Shown here one piece after another: positions 34,417-39,777 of a DNA stretch of 39,777 nucleotides. Below the pieces are notes generated by a model, which saw nothing but the letters and a program-made list of their open reading frames with translations, was not told the DNA's origin and searched no databases. The DNA lies in the NCBI GenBank assembly GCA_035627375.1, contig DASPLX010000009.1, forward strand, positions 1-39,777, given 5' to 3'. How positions within the stretch are numbered: position 1 is the stretch's first letter; every line of letters starts with the position of its first letter. The DNA is from DASPLX01 sp035627375. GTDB taxonomy: Bacteria; Pseudomonadota; Gammaproteobacteria; Burkholderiales; Burkholderiaceae_D. Made by a program: the position numbers and the translations under genes.

Positions 34417-35493
34417 ATGTACACCTGGCTACGTCGACTGTTTTCCCATCCCGCACCCGCCGCGCCCGCGCGTCCGGTTCCGGCGCCGGCACCCGAGGAA
34501 TCCGCGCCCGCCGCCGCGGCCCCGCCCTGCCCGCCTTCCAAGCCGTCGATGCTGTCGGCCTTGCAGCGCGCCGACGTCAACGGCAACTTCACCAACTGGC
34601 TGTTCGACGACCGCAACGAGGCGGAATCGTTCACCAACCCGCTCGAAAACAGCATCCTCGCGGCGCTCACCGACATCCTGAATTCCAAGCAGTCCGGAGC
34701 CAACCTGGTGCGCCGCATGCCGGGCGTGATTCCGCAATTGCTGCAGAAGCTGCGCAGCGACGATTTCTCCGGCGCCGAACTGGCGCGCATGATCTCGCAC
34801 GACCTGGTGCTGGTGGCCGGCGTGGTGCGCCTGGCCAACAGCGCCTTCTACAACCGCAACAAGCCGATCACCAGCATCGAGCAGGCGATCCTGGTGCTGG
34901 GCCAGACCGGGTTGCGGCAACTGATCACGAGCGTCGCCTTCAAGCCGATCATCGATCTCCATTCCGGCCATTTCACGAAGATGATGGCGCCGCGCCTGTG
35001 GGACCAATCGGAGAAATGCGCGATCGCGAACCGCCATCTGTCGGAAGGCGCCGGGATCGAACCCTTCGATGCCTTCCTGGCGGGACTGGCGCAGAATGTC
35101 GGCCTGATCGTGTCGCTGCGCGTGATCGACCAGATGGCCGGCGAATCCGACGCCGTCGGCTCCGAGAGCTTTTGCAATGCCTTGATCCGCTGCACGCACG
35201 GTCTGTCGTGCAGCATCGCCCGCGAGTGGCGCTTTCCGGCCGCCGTGCCGACGGCGATCGAGGAAGCCGGCAGCAACAAGAAATTCACCGAACTCTCGCC
35301 GATGGGAAGAATCCTCGTGGTCGGCGACTATCTCAGCAAGGTCGACATCCTGATCCGGCAGAAACGCCTGAACCCGGACGACGCGCGGCTCGTGAAAGGG
35401 TTGTCGGAGAGGGAAACCCACTGTCTGCAACTGTTGCGCGAGCTGCCCGACAGCCCGCCGATCGCCGATCTGCCGCCGGACCAGCAACAATAA
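34417..35493 (+). CDS. HDOD-domain protein
   Basis: A 358-residue cytoplasmic signalling protein. The first 45 residues are a Pro/Ala linker. The HDOD domain spans roughly 80-290 (LRSDDFSGAELARMISHDLVLVAGVVRLANSAFYNRNKPITSIEQAILVLGQTGLRQL). HDOD domains lack HD phosphohydrolase residues and usually scaffold signalling of motility, c-di-GMP or stress responses. The 4-bp spacing from the TonB receptor gene implies translational coupling. A GCCGGC-GCA-GCCGGC hairpin at 35543-35557 lies about 50 bp downstream and may end the transcript. Confidence 0.85.
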   Translation: MYTWLRRLFSHPAPAAPARPVPAPAPEESAPAAAAPPCPPSKPSMLSALQRADVNGNFTNWLFDDRNEAESFTNPLENSILAALTDILNSKQSGANLVRRMPGVIPQLLQKLRSDDFSGAELARMISHDLVLVAGVVRLANSAFYNRNKPITSIEQAILVLGQTGLRQLITSVAFKPIIDLHSGHFTKMMAPRLWDQSEKCAIANRHLSEGAGIEPFDAFLAGLAQNVGLIVSLRVIDQMAGESDAVGSESFCNALIRCTHGLSCSIAREWRFPAAVPTAIEEAGSNKKFTELSPMGRILVVGDYLSKVDILIRQKRLNPDDARLVKGLSERETHCLQLLRELPDSPPIADLPPDQQQ

Positions 35494-35542
35494 GCGCCGC
35501 CCCGCACTGGGCGCGCACCGCCTCAATCCCAAAAACCCGGTT

Positions 35543-35557
35543 GCCGGCGCAGCCGGC
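35543..35557 (+). terminator. Possible terminator after the HDOD gene
   Basis: A 6-bp GCCGGC/GCCGGC stem with loop GCA is followed by TTT. The T-run is short, so the call is weak. The rest of the 260-bp gap to the DUF5694 stop shows no gene. Confidence 0.35.
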
Positions 35558-35754
35558 TTTCATCGTGGTCTACCAGGCCTCGATCATCCGCTCACGCGGA
35601 TCAGCTCAATTCCCAACTTTACCGAGGGCGTTTCAGGATACTCGAAGCTCATTTTGGCGTTCTCAGGACCAGGTTGACCGGCGCGGAGCATCGGTGTCGA
35701 ACCGCGAGTTGGCGCAGGTCCGCTTCACGGGAGCGATTCCATTGGATCGTTCAC

Positions 35755-36807
35755 CTACTCCAATACCTTCGCGACATCAACGATATCGATACCCTGAAGC
35801 TGGCCAAGCCAGGCGTCGAACCACGGTTTGTGCGAGACGCCGACAATGGACAGCACTCGCGCTCCTGGCTTTTCTCGAAACGTTTCGCGGATATTGGCCA
35901 CCATCCGAAGATTGCGGATTTCCCAGCCGGCCACCCACATCTGCGGATAACCCTCCGGAGACTTGGCGCGCATGGCAATGCCGACATTGGTTTCGGCAAG
36001 CACCCGCAGTCCTTGCGGATCGTTGATGTAGCGATACAGCGGCAGCAAGTCAGCCGCCTGTCGAAGAATGTCTTCCTGCTTCAACCGCACTTTGAACTCG
36101 GCGTTGTCCGCGGCCCAAACCGCTTCCATCGCCCGGCCAAATGCCTTGGTATCGGGGACATCGATTCGATCGCCGGTATGGTTATCGACAGCATGAACCC
36201 GCTGCAGACCTAGCCGCGCCGCCAGGCGTGCGGCCAGCTGGTAATTTTCGTTGTTCGTCGATGCAATCCTTTCGAGGATCCCCACCAGCGCAGCATCCAA
36301 ATCATCCTCGGCGCGGCGTTCATTTTCGGGAAGTTGCAGCCACTGCACATACGCCGATGCGCGATCATTCGCCGCCAGGAACAGAGCAGCCAGGCGCCGT
36401 CGCTGCGCGGGCGTCGGCTTCGGCGGCCACGCCTTAAGCATCTTTTCCACTTCAGTGATGGCGGCTGGAATATCCAAACCGGTAGCCGCCTTCGCGGCGT
36501 CGGTGGGAGCGCAGTAGTCTGGACCGTACTTTGCTGGATAACGAGAGGCCGTGTCGCACTCTTCACCGGGCTCGACTTCGATCGTGATGATATTGGGCCT
36601 GAACGCGGCCAGCCGATCGAGCAAGTTGTCCAGCGACGCCACATTGAAGCCTGCCGGCATGTATTTCAGGTGCACCGTACCCAGCACCAGGACTTGCGAT
36701 CGCGGCCCGACCATGTCGCGATCGAGCTTCGTCAGATCGACCTGTGCTTGTACCGTGAATGGAAGGATCGCAATGCATCCCCATAACCGATTTATCCATT
36801 TACCCAA
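35755..36807 (-). CDS. DUF5694-type exported protein
   Basis: A 350-residue protein. A short hydrophobic start (WGCIAILPFTVQAQ) looks like a signal peptide. VLVLGTVHL (40-47), IITIEVEP and VLSIVGVSHKPWFDAWL recall the GTxH, E-E and GxxH motifs of the TraB/ChaN/erythromycin-esterase-like fold; I recognise the DUF5694 pattern but the function is unknown. The start is a TTG at 36807 with TGAGGA 6 nt upstream; the ATG further up is out of frame. It stands in the accessory region and faces away from the HDOD gene. A metalloprotease or esterase role is possible. Confidence 0.75.
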   Translation of the reverse strand: MGKWINRLWGCIAILPFTVQAQVDLTKLDRDMVGPRSQVLVLGTVHLKYMPAGFNVASLDNLLDRLAAFRPNIITIEVEPGEECDTASRYPAKYGPDYCAPTDAAKAATGLDIPAAITEVEKMLKAWPPKPTPAQRRRLAALFLAANDRASAYVQWLQLPENERRAEDDLDAALVGILERIASTNNENYQLAARLAARLGLQRVHAVDNHTGDRIDVPDTKAFGRAMEAVWAADNAEFKVRLKQEDILRQAADLLPLYRYINDPQGLRVLAETNVGIAMRAKSPEGYPQMWVAGWEIRNLRMVANIRETFREKPGARVLSIVGVSHKPWFDAWLGQLQGIDIVDVAKVLE

Positions 36808-36909
36808 AGCGTGTTCCTCATACAGTGAGAATCGTCGATCTAACGCAGAGCCAACCTGCGAGCTACGAGGGGCGCAGCGCCGACGTAGAGAGTCCGGTCG
36901 AGCGCCGTG

Positions 36910-37186
36910 TCATACGTTTTTGAACGCAGCATGATAGCTGATGATTCCTGACTTATCACGGAGACAACCCGGTTGTAGCTCTACGACCATGAATGCTTCT
37001 TCCGGCGCTTCGTATTCGCAGCCTATGCCAAAGCGCGTTGAAGGCAAAAGCCGAAATGAGGGTAATAACGAGGGTGCCCCAAAACAACGACCGCGCCATA
37101 CCCGAGGTCTTTGCACTGCTCAAGGCCGGCACGTACAAGGGCGGTGCCAATGGCCTTGTTCTGGCCGGTCGGCTCAACGGCTAAGC
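36910..37186 (-). pseudogene. GNAT acetyltransferase remnant, frameshifted
   Basis: The minus strand encodes a YhbS-like GNAT segment: LAVEPTGQNKAIGTALVRAGLEQC with the acetyl-CoA pyrophosphate loop, then GHPRYYPHFGF. The frame then breaks at the run of four T (37046-37049 on the plus strand as A). It resumes in a second frame with RFGIGCEYEAPEEAFMVVELQPG and ends at a TGA at 36910. One missing base restores the family pattern. The N-terminal half of the domain is absent and is replaced by the proteasome-like fragment. It is therefore non-functional unless the frameshift is a sequencing error. Confidence 0.75.
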
Positions 37187-37312
37187 CTTTTCGGAGATTC
37201 ACGATCTTGTTGGCATGCGAATAGGTTATCCCGCTTCCGAATGAGCTTACGCTGTCGGCCGCCATGACGATCCCACGTTGACTCTCACGGAAACCATTAC
37301 GGTCATTGGCAT
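37187..37312 (-). pseudogene. Proteasome-like Ntn-hydrolase N-terminal fragment
   Basis: From an ATG at 37312 (AGGAAG just upstream) the minus strand reads MPMTV. After one missing base near 37296 it continues GFRESQRGIVMAADSVSSF and GSGITYSHANKIVNLRKG. With that base restored, counting from the Thr after MPM, the Asp is at 17 and the Lys of ANKIV at 33, exactly the Thr1/Asp17/Lys33 spacing of proteasome beta and HslV active sites. About 40 residues remain; the rest of the gene is lost at the junction with the GNAT remnant. Confidence 0.65.
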
Positions 37313-37316
37313 CTTC

Positions 37317-37601
37317 CTAGACTCGACTGAGCGCGGCTTTGTACGCCCTGTTCCTCTCGCGCTTGCCGACTGAGAGCACGAGGACTGTGACTTTTTCGTC
37401 TTGAACTTGGTACACGAGGCGGTAACCGAGCGTGCGCAGCTTGATCTTGTACAGGTCGCGGCCCCCTCTGATAGCAGCGGCCGGGATGCGCGGTGTTTCG
37501 AGCCGCTCTGCGAGCTTGTTCTTCAGGTGCTCCCTGACGGCACCGTCGAGTTTCTTCCATTCGTCCAGGGCGTCCGGGTGAAAGGCGAGTTTATAGGTCA
37601 T
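37317..37601 (-). CDS. relE: RelE/ParE-family toxin
   Basis: A 94-residue small toxin of the RelE superfamily. It starts MTYKLAFHPDALDEWKKLD, has the RGGRDLYKIKLRTLGYRLVYQV core and ends in SVGKRERNRAYKAALSR, all typical of RelE mRNA interferases that cut ribosome-bound mRNA. It overlaps the antitoxin gene by 11 bp, so the two are co-expressed. The call rests on the pattern and on the antitoxin partner. Whether the toxin is active cannot be judged. Confidence 0.88.
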   Translation of the reverse strand: MTYKLAFHPDALDEWKKLDGAVREHLKNKLAERLETPRIPAAAIRGGRDLYKIKLRTLGYRLVYQVQDEKVTVLVLSVGKRERNRAYKAALSRV

Positions 37602-37842
37602 CCAGCGAGACCTCTACCGCGGCTTTGCCATCCGCCATGCGGGCTTCGGCGATCGAGAGCAGTTCGGCGTCTTCGAGGCGCTCGCAGATCACTTCCCATA
37701 GCTTGGCCGGGATCAGGTAGCCGACCGGCTTGTTACGGTTGAGCACGGCGACCGGCTCGTTGTCGGCCTTGTCGAACACGGCCATCGGGTTGGCTTTGAG
37801 TTCGCTGATGCCGACCGAAGTGGGAGCGAGAATGGCTTCCAT
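37591..37842 (-). CDS. relB: RelB/Phd-type antitoxin
   Basis: An 83-residue antitoxin. The N-terminal part (TSVGISELKANPMAVFDKADNEPVAVLNRNKPVGYLIP) is the Phd/YefM-type DNA-binding fold and the acidic C-terminus binds the toxin. GGAG lies close before the ATG at 37842. A palindrome at 37878-37895 just upstream is its likely autorepression site. It precedes and overlaps the toxin gene. Confidence 0.88.
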   Translation of the reverse strand: MEAILAPTSVGISELKANPMAVFDKADNEPVAVLNRNKPVGYLIPAKLWEVICERLEDAELLSIAEARMADGKAAVEVSLDDL

Positions 37843-37877
37843 GATGTTGCTCCAAAGAGAAATGCTGATACCTGCTT

Positions 37878-37895
37878 ATTGATGGGTCCATCAAT
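37878..37895. promoter_or_regulatory. Palindromic operator of the toxin-antitoxin pair
   Basis: ATTGATGG (37878-37885) and CCATCAAT (37888-37895) form a perfect 8-bp inverted repeat with a 2-bp spacer, 36 bp before the antitoxin start. Antitoxins of this type bind such sites to repress their own operon. Confidence 0.65.
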
Positions 37896-38109
37896 AGAGC
37901 CAATTGTAGCCCTATTTAAAGACCACATAAATGGTCTCCCCCTACTATTTCTGCGTGATATCAGCAATCTAGTGGGCAAACAGGGTCGCCATAAAGGAAA
38001 TCCGGAAGATTGTTGCCGTGGTGCTACTTTTTTGAACCGTAATGAGGACAACAATGGCAACTTTTGGCAAGTTGGCGACTTGTCGGCGACTGTCCGCTCG
38101 ATGGAGGAA

Positions 38110-38553
38110 TTAGGCGGCCCTCTCCACCAGGAGGCCTCCTGGCACAAGAGCTTCAAACTCCCGCCTCTGCGCATCGCTAAAGGCTCGGTACGGTACCGGC
38201 AGGCAACCCTCTTGGAGCTCGATCATGTACGCCTGACTCAGCCGATGAACACAAGTAACTTTAGTCCACTCGCGGCTAGCAGTACGCCCCCTGGTTGTCC
38301 TGCGAAGCTCGATCCCCGAGAACTCGAATGTGCACCGGCCCATGCGCAGCTTCTTGAAAAGGAAGATTGGCGGCACTAACACGTAGAGGCAAAGACGTCT
38401 GACCGGCTTGGAGTCAAAGAGCCGGGAAATCCAGCCAGCGGCGGAACTCCCCCTGCCCGCGTCTGAAAGCGGAACAAACTCGTCGATAACACCCAAGTAC
38501 TCGCGAAGCCCATAGACAACTTCGACGCGTACACATGTGGACGTGTGCGGCAT
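38110..38553 (-). CDS. YcxB-like membrane protein
   Basis: A 147-residue protein. A hydrophobic stretch LCLYVLVPPIFLF (about 55-67) is followed by a C-terminal domain with CTFEFSGIELRRTTRGRTASREWTKVTCV and YMIELQEGCLPVPYRAF, which resembles the YcxB-like domain. Function is unknown. The start at the ATG at 38553 follows GTAGGCG; the frame is open to 38655 but that part lies inside the IS110 left end. The 214-bp gap on its left, to the antitoxin operator, has no gene I can support. Confidence 0.65.
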   Translation of the reverse strand: MPHTSTCVRVEVVYGLREYLGVIDEFVPLSDAGRGSSAAGWISRLFDSKPVRRLCLYVLVPPIFLFKKLRMGRCTFEFSGIELRRTTRGRTASREWTKVTCVHRLSQAYMIELQEGCLPVPYRAFSDAQRREFEALVPGGLLVERAA

Positions 38554-38610
38554 GAGACGCCTACCGTTCGAGACAACCAGCGGCGAAGCCGCCTGTGTTG
38601 ATTGATGGGA

Positions 38611-39637
38611 TGGACTCCCCCTGTCTTTTTGCGCCAAAGTAAGCGCACTGGTCAACGTGGGGACGGGGATCAGTCAACAAAAGGAGTCCACCATGCATAC
38701 TACTACCGTAGCCGTTGACCTGGCCAAATCCGTATTCCAACTCGCTGTCGCCGATGCCTCCTGGCGCGTCATCGAACAGCATCGCCTCACACGCGCCCAG
38801 TTCGAGCGCTGGTTTATCAACCGCAACGTCTCGCTCGTGATCATGGAAGCCTGCGGCTCGGCGCACCACTGGGCACGCACCTTCAATGCCATGGGCATCG
38901 ACGTCAAGCTGCTTCCCGCCGCTTACATCCGCGCCTACGTCAAGCGCAACAAGACCGATGCCGCCGACGCCTGTGCGCTGCTCGAAGCCGCCCGTTGCGC
39001 CGACATCACGCCGGTCAAGATCAAATCCGTCGAGCAGCAGGCCCTCCAAGGGCTGCATCGTATCAGGTCGCTTTGGATGGCCACACGCACGGCCAGAATC
39101 AATGCACTGCGCGGATTCTGTCGGGAATTCGGTATTTCCGTTGCGGCTGGCAGCCGCAACGGCATAGAACAAATCAGTCGGGTACTGGCTGATCCCGGCT
39201 CTGCCGTTCCGGCGCTTATCCGCAGCACCATGAAGCTGCTCATTGAAGAAATCCGCCTGCTCGAAGCACGCGTTGCGCAGCTCGAGCGCGAACTGACGGC
39301 CCTGGCCAAACAATCGCCTGCGTGTACCACATTGCTGTCGATTCCTGGCATCGGTCTGTTGACGGCCACTGCCATGGTGGCCGCCACCAGCGGCAATGTC
39401 GCGCACTTCAAGGATGCGCGACACTTCGCCAGTTGGTTCGGACTGACACCGAAGGAACATTCGTCTGGCAGCACCAGGAATTTGGGGCGCATTTCCAAGA
39501 AGGGAGATCGCTACCTGCGCATGTTGCTCACGCACGGTGCCCGATCGGTACTCCGTGCCGCGAGCGTTGCCAGGACGACTGGGCGGCAAGTCGACGGACT
39601 GCGCGCCTGGGCGCTTGACGTACAGGCCCGCGCCAAC
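38611..39637 (+). mobile_element. Partial IS110-family insertion sequence
   Basis: The element contains an IS110-family transposase and a short left end. TGGACTCC (38611-38618) recurs inverted as GGAGTCCA (38683-38690), possibly a subterminal repeat. The exact left boundary is uncertain. The right end is missing because another insertion sequence begins at 39638. Confidence 0.75.
38693..39637 (+). pseudogene. IS110-family transposase, 3' truncated
   Basis: 315 codons of a DEDD-type IS110/IS1111 transposase. The RuvC-like domain shows VAVDLAK, MEACGSAHH and KTDAADACALLEAA. The C-terminal Tnp domain shows LLSIPGIGLLTATAMVAA and WFGLTPKEHSSG, which holds the likely catalytic Ser. AAGGAG before the ATG at 38693 fixes the start. 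The family sequence ends after DVQARAN; the next 30 residues to the stop at 39730 are read from the ends of another element and are not transposase. Such enzymes use a bridge RNA from the element's non-coding ends, one of which is lost. Confidence 0.85.
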
Positions 39638-39777
39638 TGTGAATTTTCGCCCATATGGAGCCATTTCGTTTTCGGCGTAAAGGAGCCAGCAAATTTTCGC
39701 CGTAATGGCGCCACCGGATTTCCGGCATAAAGGCGCCACTGCATTTTCGGCGTAAAGGAGCCAGTCGATTTTCGGCG
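39638..39777. mobile_element. End of a second insertion sequence, probably IS21 family
   Basis: From TGTGAATTTTCGCCC at 39638 the sequence changes to a series of 25-bp repeats. A TG-starting end with several internal repeats is the arrangement of IS21-family ends, where IstA binds. The element continues beyond the window, so istA/istB cannot be checked. Confidence 0.6.
39644..39777. repeat. Five-and-a-third 25-bp tandem repeats
   Basis: Units start at 39644, 39669, 39694, 39719, 39744 and 39769 (the last cut by the window end). All share TTTTCGGCGTAAAGGAGCCA with substitutions and then a variable 5-bp tail. The spacing is exactly 25 bp. They lie across the truncated transposase and are probable transposase-binding repeats. 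Confidence 0.85.

Noticed and set aside
37879..38379. 166-codon plus-strand frame beside the antitoxin operator
   Set aside because: It starts inside the operator palindrome, has no domain pattern and overlaps the YcxB-like gene on the other strand.
38561..39739. 392-codon minus-strand frame across the IS110
   Set aside because: Antisense to a clear transposase.
1..39777. CRISPR array or tRNA genes
   Set aside because: The only regularly spaced repeats are the 25-bp units at the right end, which have no spacer variety, and no cloverleaf was noticed.

Overview
The window looks like chromosomal DNA of a betaproteobacterium of the order Burkholderiales, probably near Oxalobacteraceae. This is inference. 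It rests on high G+C in the housekeeping genes (hand-counted 37 of 60 bases in 15241-15300), the gene order argS, SPOR-domain protein, dsbA, SDR dehydrogenase, a leucine/isovalerate locus with a LiuR-type MerR regulator, and a full dppABCDF operon. I see no rRNA, tRNA or CRISPR array.

Left part (1-4318): acyl-CoA and branched-chain catabolism. An isovaleryl-CoA dehydrogenase lies between two hot-dog thioesterases. A LiuR-like regulator and a divergent metallo-beta-lactamase-fold hydrolase follow. Two perfect 16-bp CGT/ACG palindromes sit where LiuR operators would be expected, one before the PaaI-type thioesterase and one between the regulator and the hydrolase. A small phage-type HTH regulator comes next.

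4912-9734 is a minus-strand run read in the order argS, SPOR, dsbA, terminator, SDR, B12-binding-type protein. 9870-14246 is one 1458-codon gene of no family I recognise. Its base composition is lower in G+C than its surroundings. It has an acidic disordered N-terminus, three hydrophobic glycine-rich stretches and a long helical C-terminal part. It is the best candidate here for something undescribed, perhaps a secreted or membrane-inserting effector.

14453-25089 holds small metabolic and stress genes: gamma-glutamylcyclotransferase, aldo/keto reductase, MtfA-type peptidase, EthD protein, CatB/Vat-type acetyltransferase, GrpB protein, an esterase with a TPR tail, a GFA protein, an orphan solute-binding protein and a Nudix hydrolase. 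It also holds an unusual papain-like peptidase fused to an alpha/beta hydrolase, DUF3147, DoxX and an 85-residue conserved protein.

25326-31054 is dppABCDF, a dipeptide ABC importer with stem-loops after dppA and after dppF. A second orphan solute-binding protein, a TonB-dependent receptor and an HDOD protein coupled to it by 4 bp follow.

The right end (35755-39777) is accessory DNA. It holds a DUF5694 protein, a decayed chimera of a proteasome-like Ntn-hydrolase N-terminus and a GNAT acetyltransferase, a RelBE-type toxin-antitoxin pair with a palindromic operator, and a YcxB-like protein. An IS110-family transposase follows. Its 3' end is cut by the terminus of a second insertion sequence with five complete 25-bp repeats, probably IS21 family, which runs out of the window.
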